The notes below the pieces were generated by a model, which searched no databases, was not told the DNA's origin, and saw nothing but the letters and a program-made list of their open reading frames with translations. From assembly GCA_003049485.1 (NCBI GenBank), contig PYST01000114.1, positions 1 to 64,000 of the forward strand: a stretch of DNA of 64,000 bases. The letters run 5' to 3'. Both the position numbers and the translations under genes were made by a program. This DNA comes from Ophioceras dolichostomum (Eukaryota > Ascomycota > Sordariomycetes > Magnaporthales > Ophioceraceae). Positions 31,253-45,000 of the stretch are shown here, piece by piece (position 1 is the stretch's first letter; the number at the start of each line of letters is the position of its first letter).

Positions 31253-34200
31253 CTGATTGGGTAACAAATGTCAGTATCTCGCGTGCGTGTGTGGCAGAGT
31301 GATGACATCGAACGAGGCACAGACTCGGGGCCGCGGCCTCCTCCTCTCCGTAAGGAAGTCACGGCTCGTTGCCGGCGGAGGGACAAAAGTTCAGACCACC
31401 GCCCCTGTATCTGTGCCCCATTGTTTTCGAGCGCGCCTCTCGGCATTCCCATGGGCTCGCCCTGCTCAGCCTCTTCCGGAGGTAGTGAGCTGATGATGAT
31501 GATGCATGTGCGTCTTCGTTTGCTGTGGTTCCGCTGCCCCCGGTACTGGTTCTATGCGTTCCATTCCGTATCGCCGCACATACGGGAGCACTTTATCCAC
31601 GGCGGCTCCGCTGTCTCCAGTCGAGCGAAAAGTCCACAGAGGGGCAGGAGATGCAGGAATATCAAGAGGTTCGATGGAGGGGGAGGGGTAAAAGCGGAAT
31701 GGTAGGCAAGGAGCTCGAGTATCACGCACCAACAGCCTTGACTCAACTCCTTCAGGATCTGTGCCAGTGGATGCCACCATTTCTGTGCCGCACGTAGTAA
31801 TTTTGCTCGTCCGTAGGTATTCCGGATAGGATACAGTAAGTAGAATAAGAACGAGTGGTCTCCCAGGTTCAGTCTCAAGGCGGGGAAGGCGGTCCAGGAG
31901 TGGTAATCAGGTTCAGGAAAGGCGGCAAGAAAACAACGACGGGGACTTTCAGGTTTGATAGTCGATACATCGTAGGTTGTTGCTGCGTGTAGGTTGTAGT
32001 TCTTAGAACGATGATTGGGAACAGATTTCTGTTCGTGGGCATCCGATTTGAAAAAATATGAGAGTGACAAAATAGGGTCGGAGGGTTTGAAAGAGAACCT
32101 GTCTGAGGAAATCTGGTCCGTTTGTCTCTGCAGGAATCCGAGTGATCTGTACTGACGGACTTCTCAAGGTGATGGACGGGTAGCGCATCGTGTTGATTGG
32201 CGGTGGGGGTCATGTGATACAAGCCACACAGCGTCTCAGCTCTCCCTCAATCACACTGCATGCACCTTATCAGTTAGCACTTCATTGAGCCTCCTGAACC
32301 TTCTTTTCCCCTTGCATCTGGCTAGATCGGAGCAAAGATGGACAAAGACGAAAAGCTCCATCCCTCCTCCTGTTCCCTCAAACTTTCGTCGGCTCGATTC
32401 CATCCTTCATTCTCGCCATCCTGGGAAATGTTTGAAACTTCCGTGTTCGCCTTCGCTATACTAAATTGTGCACTTATCACCTCTTCCCGGCCGTCTTCGA
32501 AGCCCGATCATGGACCACTCTCTACGCCTTCTGGCCTCACTAATTTTAGGCCTCCATCGGCCCAAGAGAATGGCCTCTCAAGGCTTTCATTTGGGTCTTT
32601 GCTCTGGGTGGCCAATCGTGTCCGTATCGCCTTAGATCCCAATAGCATTTGAGCCCGTGGTCGTCGCCGTCGTCCATAGCAAGTGCTGCTGTTTGGCGTC
32701 TAGGTGCAAATACGTAGAGTTGTCCCGTTTGATGATTGCCGACAGCCTGGAACCAGGCGATCGGGAGTGCGCAATGTCGGACTCCTGCTGGCGTCTGGCG
32801 GTGCCGGCACTTGAGGATTCGGGGGCGGTCCTTCGTCTTTTAATTCCTGAATGGTAATTGAACGACTCGCTTGAGCTCCAGTCTTCCGTTTCTCACCCTC
32901 CGATGACAAGCCTTCACACTTGAGAGTTGATTCCCTGCAGGATTACGAGCCCCCATGCGCCTCACAAACACCCCAACACCCACGACAAGCGTCGAGGAAC
33001 AGTTCCCCGTTGTGCCTCGTATCATGAATCACCAACATGCCCTTCTTTATTTTTCTCCTTCCCGTTCCTGTTTTCCCCCTGCAGGACCAACTCCCTCGCT
33101 CCCACATGGGGGCGATTTTCCTTTTTTTACATGCATTCTCCAGTCCGGTTCCTGAATACAGATCGGGATCGCATCGGCTCAGCTGGGCAGTGCTACTCCT
33201 CTTCCTCCTCTCCTCCCCTCCCGTCCCAATTGCCCGTGCAAATTTCGAATTACCCCACGAAGCTGAGATGCCTCCGCCGCTACTAGAATGTTCCGGGGTT
33301 GCAGCTGGAGTGTCATCCAGCCGCACTCGGTGCGGGAGTGATCGGACTTTTGGAGTGTGCCGCGTGCGCACATCACTCCTTATGTCGAAGGTAGGCACCA
33401 GAGACATGGATCATCGTGGGGTAAGCGGGAAGGCGATGCTGTCGAGGGAGTTGAGCTAGGAGCATGCATGCGCCCAACTCCTAGCGGTGGACGATGCCCC
33501 CCTTTGACGAACCAAACGACGATTCCGGCTGTATCTCCTTTCCTCCATTTGGACTTTAGACTGTACGCCAGCAAGATGGCCATAGAGACGGCCACATGTA
33601 AGCTGTTGTTCTCCTCTCTGTCATCGCCCTGCGTGCCCAACGGACTGCGACCTGCATCGGCGGCCGGTCTTTACGGCTCCGGTGCACAGCCGCGCAAAAA
33701 AACCGTTCAGTGTCGATCGTCAGTGGCAGCACTGAGAAAAGGGAGCCCATTGCTGGTCGAAATTGCTGGCCGAACTTTCGGCGTGTTACCGTAGGCTACA
33801 ACAGCTCGCGTCCGCTTTTCCAACCCACTAGCAAAATCCGCTGGTGCCGCCGCTGCTCCGTGGGAAAAGACAACAACAGCAACAGAGACGAGGAAAAAAC
33901 TTGGCTTTGCCGCTCCACTGTGAGGAACTCGGATGGATGGATGTACTTGCCGCACAACGGGTTGCAGGGGTATACTCACGAATACCTACCTGGTAGAAGA
34001 GATGGCCGACCTCTCTCCTGACCTTCCTTCGCCAACGCGCCAACATCCCATGCGCGCCTCGCAACTACAAAGGAGATGGGATTGCTCCCTCTCGCTCTCG
34101 TGTGGGCTCGATGTTGTGGGCTCTACCCTCAACTCTCGCTGAACTCGTTACTCTTCCTTCTCGTCACTCGTTCCCAGTCACCCCCTCTCGCTCCTCCTAC

Positions 34201-34355
34201 TCCTCTTGCCTGCTTCAGAGCTGCAACATCGAGCATTGAGCAAGCATCACGACTGGGCCGCCTGACTTGATACCCAGCCTTGCCTGAGACACAAGAGGCA
34301 AGACAAAATTTCGTCGTCGCGTGCGATTCAACAAAGCAGAGCAATATCCTCCGTC
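31253..34355. other. 3.1 kb region, probably promoter and UTR sequence
   Basis: It contains the missing 5' exon of the SMR-protein gene (about 31254-31560) and the upstream region of the cell-surface protein gene. A CT-rich stretch at 34150-34210 fits the latter's promoter or 5' UTR. Open frames up to 172 codons have no domain. Confidence 0.45.
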
Positions 34356-35791
34356 ATGGCTTCGCGGAGCTGCCTCGCCCTGCTCTTTGTGAGCTTGGCG
34401 AGCCAGGCTGTCGCAGTCAGTCCTATCAACGTAGCCAGCGGGGACCTAGCGCCGGGCGGAGAGAGCCCTGTCGAAATTGCTCCGCTGCCGAACCACCCCT
34501 CAGGAGGCGCGAAGTTCCTGAAGCTTCGGACGAGCGGGACATGCAAATCTGGAAACAAGTATTGCTCAAGCGGCTGCATCCCGTCTGGAGCTCAGTGTTG
34601 CTCCTCGTAAGTTCCTGATATTCCTACCACAAAACACCTCCTGGGACGGCGAGTGCAAGGACAACACCACTAATTCGCAACTTAACTTGCTCGCTTAGGG
34701 GTGGATACTGCGAGTCGGGAGAATACTGCACGGACAAGAAGACCTGCTGCCCTTCAGGCAATGAGTGCAGCGGTCAGCCGGGAGACTGCGGAGAGGGCAA
34801 GGAGAAATGCAACGGAGGATGCATGCCGAAGGGCAAGGTGTGCTGCAAGACGGGCTACTGCGACACCGGCAAGACGTGCATGGACAACGGGTACTGCGGA
34901 CCCGGCACAAGCACCAGCAAGACCAGCTCAAAGACCAAGTCCACCATCACCAAGACCACCAGCACTACGACCACAAGGCAGAGCACCACCTCCACCAGCT
35001 CCGAGGGTTCCAGCTCCACCACCTCCACCAGCTCCGAGGGCTCCAGCTCCACCTCTTCAACAGGCTCTACACCACCCGGCACCAAGCCACCCGGCACCAC
35101 CACTGTACCCCCGCCAACAGGGACCGACGGCACCAAGCCGCCACCCACCGGCACCGACGGCACCAAGCCGCCGCCTACGGGCACAGACGGCACCACTCCA
35201 CCAGGCACCACGACGGTGCCTCCCCCCACCGGCACCGACGGCACTTCCCCCCCACCAACCGGCACCGACGGCACCAAGCCTCCCGGCGGCTGCACCTCAG
35301 GCACCTGCCAGACCGTGCCAACAGGCACCTGCACAACCCCCGGCTGCACAGCCGGCACCACGCCCGGCGGCGGCTGCACAACCCCAGGCGGCGGCTGCAC
35401 AGCCGGCACAACCCCCGGCACCGGCTGCACGACCTCCGGCTGCCAAACCGGCCCCGGCACAGGCTGCACGACCTCCGGCTGCCAGACCTCCCCCACGACA
35501 TCAGACGGCGACTGCACCACGTCCGGCTGCGGCGGCTCCACGCCGCCCACCTGCACGGGTGGCGCTGGCGGCACCTGCACGGCGACAACCACCAGCTACA
35601 CCACCACGACGGCGACTTGCACGCTCGTCAAATGCAGCCACTCCCCGTCCAAGACGACGTACGCGCCCAGCACGGTGCCCACGGCCGCCGCCGTCCGGCG
35701 CGCCGCCTTACCGCCGCAGCTGGAGGGCATGGCGGTCGGGACGGTGGCTGCGCTGGCGATGGTGTTTGTTGCTGTGCCGCTGTTGTTGTAG
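34356..35791 (+). CDS. Secreted, putatively GPI-anchored Cys-rich repeat protein
   Basis: Two exons (34356-34606 and 34699-35791; donor GTAAGT, acceptor TTAG) give 447 residues. MASRSCLALLFVSLASQAVA is a signal peptide. A Cys-rich segment (about residues 60-145) has repeated short loops such as GNKYCSSGCIPSGAQCCSS, YCESGEYC and MPKGKVCCKTGYC, which look disulfide-bonded. A long Ser/Thr/Pro region follows, with tandem PPTGTDGTKP-type repeats (about 35107-35280) and then Cys-containing CTTSGCQT repeats. The C-terminus is a hydrophobic segment, VGTVAALAMVFVAVPLLL, with no residues after it, as expected for GPI attachment. I infer an O-glycosylated cell-wall or surface protein, possibly adhesin-like. 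No ligand or enzymatic motif was recognised. Repeat number is likely to vary between strains. Confidence 0.88.
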
Positions 35792-37369
35792 TTTGGGTTG
35801 GTGGCAACCTACCTAGGTGCTTTCCTTTCTCTCTCTCCCTCTCTCCCACTCGAGACGTATTGTATGGTGGCGGACTGTGTGTAAGCTGAGCCTTTTTTCC
35901 TGTTTTCTCCTCCGCCTTGATATTAGGCACAAAGTGTATGGTATGGGTTACTAGTCTTCACTTCTTATCCCGCGTGTCTCCCTTTGCTCGCAAGGGACGA
36001 CCGCGATTTTTAGAATTATTTTTTCTCTCTCTCTCATCCACTCATTTCTTTGATTTTTGGGTTCTGCAAAAAGGGAAGGAGGCCGGGTTTTGATATCAAT
36101 GAACGAATTGGGTAGGCTAGGTTAGGATAGGTAGACATGATGAGGGCGGTTGAGCTTTGAGCCCGCTTTCCTGGAATAAAAGATCATGTACACGTTTATC
36201 TATGTCCCCTCGTCCTTTCTACCCGCCCGTTCGCCATGGCAGTCGTCCTCGCGCTGCCTTGCCTCAACACTCTCGATGTGCTGTTCCTCGCCTACCTGCG
36301 CGCTGGTTTAGTTCCGCGCTGATGATTTGCTGAGACGGACCGTCGAAACCCCCCACTATCGCCATGGCGATGATCTAGCATCTTGCGACGTTGTAGAACT
36401 ATTCGGAATTGCGGGTATCAAGCAGTTGTTAATACAGGAGACCAGCTCTCCGCATAGGTATGTTAGTACCTGCCTATCTAGGTAGGTGGTATGTAACATT
36501 CCTTTCGTATAGCCCGACTACATATATCCCGTGTGTGATACCGGCGGAGAAGCAGCCCTTTGCTCCGGGCCGCGACTAGCCTCGTAAGGCTGACGATGGT
36601 AGGCGGCCGAGACCGCCAAGGTCGGGCCACACGGTGGGTGACAGACATGTGGCTGGCCTCCCCGGGTCACGGTCGGCCCGAATGGCTCCGATATACGGGG
36701 ATGGCCATGGCCTCTGGCGCTCACTCCTTCGCTGCTGGGCTCGTGGCAGGCCGTGTTGATGACCTTAGTCGGACTCCATGCGTGTCCCACTAGGGCATGG
36801 ACTGGGGAGGGAAAAGCCGACACGTATATTTTCTCAGGTATCGCGGCGGGAGAGTCTCTGCTTTTGACTTTACTCGACTTAGATGAGGCCGAGTTGAGTG
36901 TTTTGGTGGTGAGCTGCGGATTTGACAAACGGTGATGCCTCGCCTCCAAGGGCGCGCAGGATGCGGGCTGGAACCGATGATATGCGTGTGAGCGGAGTCA
37001 ACAGGTTCCCTATATCAAAGGTCAAGTGCTGAGTACCATCTGGAACGTCGGACCAGCGCGGTGTATGGAAGGTATCTCTATATGGCACCCTTTTATTTTG
37101 ACTTCGGATGTACGTACGTTGTTGCTCTTTAACTTCCAGAGGCGTGGCGGACCTTGACAGCAACTGGCCATGGCCACACAAATGGCACAAAAATCTAAGC
37201 CTCGTAGAGGGACTCTCCCTAACACGGCTCCCCTAATAGTAGTTCCTTAAGCAAGCCGTCCGCCAGCCAGGTCCCTCCAGTCTTCTACGCCAAAAACGCC
37301 ACTCTTCGTTCATGAAGAATACTGCCCTCGATCTAAAACCACCAAACACCACAAACCCCCAGCTCGCCG
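35792..37369. other. Intergenic region between convergent genes
   Basis: Holds the 3' ends of the cell-surface protein gene and of aha1. CT-rich and T-rich runs near 35825-35850 and 36015-36060 could belong to the 3' UTR. No gene is supported. Confidence 0.5.
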
Positions 37370-38762
37370 TTACAGGATCGTCCCGAAGCTGTGGTAGTAT
37401 CGCAACAGTGTTAGGTCTGCCAAACATTCGACACCCAGCATAAAGATCCCAGGAAAAAGAAAAAGAATGGGAAAGTGTGAGCTTACCCAAAAGTCTTCTT
37501 AATGCTCCGCACGTAGTACTCGTTCCAGTTCCGCTTCGTGACGTCCTCCTGACCGACAGGGACGCCGCTCCACGTGACACGCATGACGGTGACATGCTCG
37601 ACGTCGTTCTGATCGAACTCGATCTGCAGCCGCGAGAAGTGGCCCCCAGGCCACTGGTTCAACCGCCAGCTCTGCACGATCTTGGTGGGCTCCTCCAGCT
37701 CGAGGTACTCGCCGGACACGTTCCCGTCGAAGAGCTCGAATTTCCCCCCCTTCTTCGCGCCCTCGAACACCTTGGGAGGAGAGCGCGTGAAGGCCGCCAG
37801 CCGCTGGGGGTCCGTGAACGTCTGGTACATCTCCACGGCCGTGGTGCGGAACTCTTCTGTGTCGTTCACGGTGGTCGTGTTGACGACGGCGCCGGGCGCT
37901 TGGCTAGCGGCCGCGCCGGAGGAGGAGCTGGGCGCGGCTTTTATGCTGGATGAGGACTGGACGTGGAGCTTCGGGGTCGAGAAGCCGCTAGAGGGGTTAG
38001 AGCCGGGAGCGTGCTGGATGTCCTTGCCGTGCTCGGCCATCAACGCGGGGGCGAGCTTGAGGAACTCGGTTCGCAGCTTGGGCACGAGCTTTGATCGGAC
38101 AAGAGCTTTGACAGGCTCCTTCTCCGCCGATTCGGAGTATATGTCGATGTCGAACTATGGGATTGAACGGGGATACGTCAGTCTGGCAAGCTTTTCAACC
38201 TGGGCTTTGCTCTCGCGCTGGGAGCTGAGAGGTTTTGGGCGGGTGCCAGGGCCGGCTTGTACGTACAACGAACTCATCCTCCTCCGTGTCGTGCGCGATC
38301 TCGGGAACGGTGACAGTGCCACTAACGTCGGTGTCGTCCTTCGTAGTACCTACAATATGGGCGAGAGAATCATCTTAGCTCCACATCCTGTGAAAATTCT
38401 ACAACTGGACGAACAGGGTGGGCGGGCAGGCAGAGAAAGGGATGGATGAGAATTGTGCAGACATGGCAAATTTCCATGACGATAGGTTCTTGTCTTCTAT
38501 GAAAGTTTCTACTCTTCTCTTCCTTCTTCTTCCACTCACCTGTGTATTCCAGGACTAGCTTGACATCGAAGATGGTAATGACCTTGCCCTTGCGCTGGCT
38601 GACGTCGACATCGCCGTCCATGCTGACCACTTTGCTAATCTTGACCGTTACCCCACCATCCTCGACCTCAAGCTTCGTCAGGTTCTCTTCAAACCACTGC
38701 TTGGCCCAAGGAGCGGTGTCTTTGTTGACCCAGTGCCAGTTGTTGGGGTTGTGGAGGACCAT
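37370..38762 (-). CDS. aha1: Hsp90 co-chaperone Aha1
   Basis: Four exons (38762-38540, 38349-38267, 38154-37487, 37388-37370) give 330 residues. Aha1 binds Hsp90 in the cytosol and stimulates its ATPase cycle. The start MVLHNPNNWHWVNKDTAPWA carries the family NxNNWHW motif. The Aha1_N domain covers about residues 15-165, a Ser/Ala-rich linker follows, and the AHSA1 (START-like) domain spans about 200-325. Junctions were set by continuity: VLEYTG into TTKDDTDVSG, and EFV into FDIDIYSE. The last exon has only 19 nt, encoding the end of KTFGFGTIL; it matches the conserved FGFG-type C-terminus of the family and is easily missed. Without it the frame stops two residues after the donor. Introns are 190, 112 and 98 nt. 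Confidence 0.93.
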
Positions 38763-41700
38763 TGTGGGCGGCTTTTGTTTTGTCGGCGGCCTTGCGGAGG
38801 ATCGCTGTTCGCTGGGCGGAAGAAGCTGTGCTGGACCAACAGTTGGTGTTTGTCAGCAAGGTGGTTCCGTAGAGACGGGAAGCCGATAACGAGGAGACGG
38901 GGGGATGTGCCAGGTCAGGAATTGGTCGAAAGACCGCAGCGTTTATCATCAATGGAGGGAGTACAAGTCACCCTATGACTGGTGCCAGCTGGAGTATCAT
39001 CAGGAAGGCGAAGGGAGAGAGAAAGACTGGGGAGTTCCGGTCCGGGGGATTCATAGATTCCTGGGGCTTGAGAATACCTTTTTGGATGGATAAGCGGGTT
39101 GTGCCGAAAAGATTGCTGTGATTCAGCTGGCGCACAGAAGTCACGGCCGGGAGGAGGATTGAGGCATGTGAGGAATATTGAGAAGAGAACTGGTGAAGAA
39201 GAGAGAGGAAAGACAACGGAGGCTCTGCGTTCTCGATGGAAGATTCGATCGGCTTCGAGTGGGTTGGCTGTGCGGTGAGCGGATACTGCCCACGATCCTC
39301 AGCTCACCGCCTTTGGCCCCACCTCCGACGACTCCAACCTCATGTGAACTACCCGACCGAGACTGATGATTGATGATGATCGCAGAGTTGATGATTGATG
39401 ATATCAGCGAATCCTGTCGCCGCGACTCACCGGGGGAAACTACCAGCCGAAATACTATTGTACTTCCGTCGGAACCGAGCTGTGGCTTCAAGCTCCAGAG
39501 AGATACCACCGGAACCTGGATACCACTATGCCTACAGAAGTCCTCAAATCTTCAGTCTACCTACCTTTGTCTTAAGACGTATCGGTGCTTGTGGAAGACA
39601 CCCTAGTCCTGCGGAGCTATTGTAAATATCGTGCAAGAGGGCCGCATTCGTTCGACACCAACGCTATGATAGTATGAGGCATGAATCTAGGCACGAGTGA
39701 CGCGGAGCTAATCATGACTCCTGCTTGCGGACGACCGGGCGGCCAACAGGGATCTACAGATCCATCTATAGATTCGCTTTTGGATGTGCTGGCCAGTCTA
39801 TAGAAGCCCACCGCGAGGCTACCAAGGTCCTTCGATAGCGCAGAGACCTCTCTAGTCTGCTAGTCGAGATAGAATCGACATCACCAAGAATAGCCACGTC
39901 TACGGGATGCCTTCTTTTTCTGAAAGGATGGTGTCCCTTTGGAATCCTCTGAAGCAGAAATAGAAGATTGAGCGAGGAGGGGAGACGATTGGAAGTTGCC
40001 TGAAGTTCAATTGCCTTCTTCCGTCTGTAAATAGGGAAGGAAACGGCGGAATGGGTCGTTTGGCCATCCTCTGACACAGTAATCCGGCGGCGGAGAATAT
40101 TGATCTTGTTCTATTGTTATCTCAGATCGGTCGAGCGATACTTCTGAAGCCCGATGACATCAGGCCGGATCCCGAATCTGTTCACCGTGAGGGACGCAAG
40201 GCAAGACCTGCCGTCTGACCAAGTCGCTCTTGTTACGATCGTCATCGAGACCTGAGCAAACCAGAGGCTGCGGGAAAGTTTGCACAGCATTACCGAAGCC
40301 ATTAGTAGAGGACCATTGGAAATTACCTGGTCCGGTCCATACCGGGTTGGTGTGTGACCAAAGGACGTTAGACGCGTCGAGCTAACATTTGTCTCTCTTT
40401 TGCGGAAAGTCCAAGTGGGATATCGAAGCTATGGTGGCCCAATCGCCTAACCCTTGAGGCAAGAAAAGACGAACGCGGTTTTCTATTAAAAGAAAAGATG
40501 GCGTTCGACGCGTGGGCGGCGGCGTGCGTTGCCGGAACCCTGAGCTGCTCAGTGGCTCGACAGACGCCACTTGACCCACGCCCTTGGACCGAACTGGACG
40601 ATCGCGATTCCGCCGCTGCTGCAGCTGATGGAACTGGGGTCTGAGGACATTGGGCAAGAGGCTGGAAGGACCTTTTTTCCACTGGAAAAAGTGCAGCTTT
40701 AGCCTCCATGCTTTTTCCGCCGTGCCCGACGTTGGTCGTTGTGGACATCGGCGATGCTGCAAAGACTGCCCGTCGTAGAAAGGAACGCGGAAACCACCTA
40801 AATTGAAGCTCCGATCGGAATCTAGGGATGTTGTTTGTCGTGTGACGAGCAACAAGTGGCAGCCAGAGATCATATTCCCCGCCCACAAATGATAGTTCCA
40901 TCCCTAGCTTCTTCCGTTCAGCCCAAACATTCCAAGCTTCAGCTCGGCCCAACGTCAATGGTCGCCATTCTGCGACCACGGGAGACTCACCCGAGGGTAA
41001 GGTCTACTGGAACAACGGTGGCATGAAAAAAATGCAGTTTGACGCCGATCAATGAACAATGTTGCTGTGATAGACCCCAAAAAGCTGCATTATCTTGCAA
41101 CGCCGACCACCTGAGGCGGAGTGGGCGGCCCAGTTCAGGGGAGGGCCCCCGATACAACGATATGGCAGTCATCGCTGGCCACTTGGAGCGGTCCGAAGGA
41201 TCGCCAACGAAGACGCTGGCAGCTCGTTGCCTTGCAAGCAAGCTCGCTCGGCATTCCCTTGCCGGTAGACGACGATAGAAAAGAAAAGTCCATGACATGG
41301 GATCGTAATGAAAAGCTTCGGGCAGCCGTGCCTCGAAATAGCAGTAGGGGGCATGGGGTACATTTTTTGTCAAGCCAGACGAGGCCACTGGCATAATGGC
41401 AGGCACTTGCGAACTGGCGCCGGCGAGGGGGGAGAAAAAAATATCAAATACTAAACATCAACCGGTAACACCCGCAGCGGTGATGGAAATTGTCAAGTCG
41501 GTCAAAGTTTTCGAGTGGGGGGTCTCGGTCTCGTACGTGACGATAGACAGTCAGGCTGGTGTCTCTCACCCGCCGGCCCGGTGGCGTTCCTATAAATATC
41601 ATCCCGTCACAGACATTTGAACGTCAGTCCCACATCGTTCGGTCCCACAGAGGTCGAAGCTCACATGCGGGGGTGATTGTTCGAATCTCCCTCACGGTGG

Positions 41701-44700
41701 TTCTGGAGCTTGCGATTCGACGCCTTGTTCCCGACCCGGTTTGTGATGAGCTGAAGAGGGCCTAGCAGAAGGTTCGATCCTGTGGTGCTGACCCCATTTT
41801 GTGATCCTCATCAACCAACCCTGGTCATTGACGATGGCCGAACACCGACCTACACATCCCTGCCCCGCCATCGCCAGTCTAGCATTTGTTCGGTGAGGAC
41901 ACTAGAGCACGAGAAAAGGAGGTGGGGGACACTCTAGGGCATGCCATTGGTCGATCCTGTCAAATCCAGGAATCTGGTGTTCTTTCGCATAGTCCAAATT
42001 TGCTTCACTCTCCATTCTCTCCCTTTTATCATGCCCCCGGCTGCCACGGGACCCCGGGCGGCTCGAAAGACATGCTTGGAGATGCGAGGAAACGGGGAAA
42101 CGGGAACACGGGGAAACAAAACAATCTGATTTCCACTTATGGGCGCCTGGCCTGGGGGACGGGATTCCTTCTCGCCTTCCACCGTACTGTACTGTATCTT
42201 GTTCGGCAGCATAGTCATTGATATTGAGCGGCCTCGGCGAGATGCCTGATTTACCCGTTCCGGAACGGGAAGCTGGCTGGTTCGGCCAGCAAAAAAAGGG
42301 GCCACTGGGCCACATCCTATAATCTGGAGCCGTGTGCTCTCAGCCAGCTGGAATGGCGGGGGATGCGCGAGGATGGCAACGTCGCCGCCGACGTACCACA
42401 GTAATAAACGGGCTAGGAGATCCCGCCTTCGATCATTCATGCAGAGGCGTCGACGTGGTATCTGGCCTGTGGGAACAACACGAAGAAGGCCTTCGAGCCG
42501 CCGCCACTAGCTGAAAAACCGCGCGGTCAAGCCTCATCATGGCAGAGAGATGAGAGCGTTACAATCATTATGCTGGTCCTGAAAAGGGCATCGAACCTAC
42601 CTCAGTCATCAGCTGATCTGGCCAGTACCGGCGGCCGAAGAAGGGAAGGGCTTCTTGGCTTCTTGGCTCTCACTCTCGGAGAATATCAGAGCAGCGTCGC
42701 CGCGAGCTCCGCTGGTGTTGATGCGGTGCGCCGAGCCCAGGCAAAGAGCCCAGAAATGTTAACCCCTATCAACGACGTCGGAGGCAGCACGGCTCCGGTC
42801 TTGCGAAGAGTAGTGGCAATATTTTTTTTTTCTGTCGTTTTTTCTTTGCCCGCCGTGGGCTTGTCCTGCTGCCAAAGTTGTGTCCAAAGCGGACGGTGAG
42901 CCCACTCGCTAATGCACGAGACACCGGGTGAGGTTGGCCAGCCGAATCAGAAGGCTCTAAATTTAAGCGCCGGCACACAGTTCACATGGTGCCAGCCAAT
43001 CAGACCGTGTCCCTGCTAGTAAACCCACACATCCAAGAATAGATTGAGCCATTGACTTGCATGAGGGCATGGCAGAGGGGAGGGAAAACTTCCCCTCCTT
43101 TTTCAACCTCCCCCCAACTTTTTGGCCTGGTCATCACGACCTGCGTGCACAAGCCAGCACGCAAAATCACTCCCGGTGTACTTGACTGCTGGAGATACCG
43201 GAGACAGGCTCTCAACAGGCAATGAGCAGCCTTGGCATTGGGATTTGCAAGCATGTTGGCGGCGGTCACTGCTACCCAGTACGGATCACGTCGGAACATC
43301 TCACACCTGCCCCATCGTGCCTTACAGATCGTGAACTCGCGCCCCTCTCGAGGGGCAAGCCAGGCATTTTGCATTGACAAAGGGTGTGACACTGCTGCAT
43401 CACAAGAAAGCCCAGCCTGGCTCGAGGTTGGTTCCATTCTCTGACATACGACAGAGACAGACAGACTTACTGTATTCCATACTTGTACTCGCTGATCTTG
43501 ACGACCGCCTACATAGAAGATGGGGCCACGGGCGACGCAAGTCCGGACGGAGATGCATGACAGACATGCAAGCACATGGGGTGTCTTTCATCTTAGACCC
43601 GACTTCCTGTACTTCGTACGCCATTGGTCGCGCGCTGTAAGTGGCCAGAGCCTTCCGCGATGGTCTCGATGAGATGAAGCGGGAGCTTCTTCTGGCGAGC
43701 GTAGACAAGCACGTCGTATGGCAATAATATCGAGGCACGATAAAATTGCCTCCTCGAGTATGCTCTCGATGCGAGCTAGCACAGAGAAAAACAAACAGAC
43801 CGACGACTGATCGCCCAATTGGGACTTGGAAGCTGCTTGACTGCCTGTGCTTCTGTGCCCCGGTTCTTTTAGGTCACTTTGTCGGTGGTGCTACGGAATG
43901 TGGAATAGGGAAACAGGCGAGGAAACGAAGGCCAAGATAGGAGCGGGTCTCGATCACCGGCTTCCTCCCGCCTAGACTTTTTCCACCCCCAGTCTCAGTG
44001 CCTGTGCCATTGCATTAGATTGATTCCGTATCGGGGCCGTCTGCGCTCGCCATTACAACAATCGCTTTTATCTCCTGCACCTCGCACTCAGATCACAGGA
44101 AAGTGTGGACTTTTTGGACTTTGTTCCTGCTTTGCCCGTTTGCTATTTGCTGCCCGCCGCCGCCGCCGCCGAGCTCCCCCTTGCCGTCCGCCCATCCATC
44201 CAAATCCATCCTTCCAGGCACTGGGGCCAGACCAGAACAGAACAGAGCGAGCAAGCAAGCAGCAGCGCCCTTGACGCACCCAGCCGCTTTCTCGCGTCCA
44301 CTGCACCTCTATCGCTCTATCGCCCCTCCCACGGGTCGCACAGGAACCAAGCAGAACCTCTTTCGACTGCACACACAGATCACAAAACGGTACTAACTCC
44401 CGGTGTTTAAGGGGGCAAATATTGTCACGGTGGTTTCTGCTTTCTGTGATGGCCTGATAAAACATTTGACATCCCGCCCTAATCGAGACGAAATCTGGAT
44501 GGGGGTTGGGACGATTCGATCTTCAAAGGCTCCTTGATGCTGGTGTCGATCAGACGCGGTGCTGTGGAGGGGCAGACCACTGGCGCAGCAGCTACGGGAG
44601 CTTTCAGCAACCACAACCACTCTTAGCACGGCGTCCCCCGCCGCCACCACCACTACCACCACCACCACTGTTACAACCAGCCAAGGCCACGAGCCTGCGA

Positions 44701-45000
44701 CATTTAACCCAGCTGCGCGCAAAAGTCGCACCACAACAGCAGACAAAACAGGACGGCAGAACAGGACAAGAGACTGGAATTGCCAAAGTCGGCCACGACA
44801 GAACCTCCGGTGGTCTGTCGCTGGGGCGATTCATAGGCTTGGATAGGGTTGCATACTTGCTATTTCCTGTCTTGAGTGGTCTGCGCCGAGAAAAAGGGCA
44901 GTCGAGATTCTTTGTTTGGGGGGACGGACGACTGGCTGGAGGATCACCGGCACGACTTTAGGCCTGCGTGGCCGCTCCTCCCCCAGTCGTCGACGCAATT
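38763..45000. other. 6.2 kb gene-poor region
   Basis: No domain-bearing frame or believable spliced gene was found on either strand. A TATAAATA lies at 41591-41598. A CCA/CCG-rich stretch near 44635-44675 is probably the 5' UTR or promoter of the next gene. Frames of up to 203 codons (for example 40368-40979, minus) look random. Confidence 0.4.

Noticed and set aside
40368..40979. 203-codon minus-strand open frame in the 6.2 kb gene-poor region
   Set aside because: No motif and random-looking sequence; neighbouring frames are similarly open.
41640..41710. tRNA-like TTCGAATC with a TATAAATA about 60 bp upstream
   Set aside because: The flanking bases do not form a T-stem, and no acceptor or anticodon arm can be drawn. 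No tRNA or 5S gene could be supported anywhere in the window.
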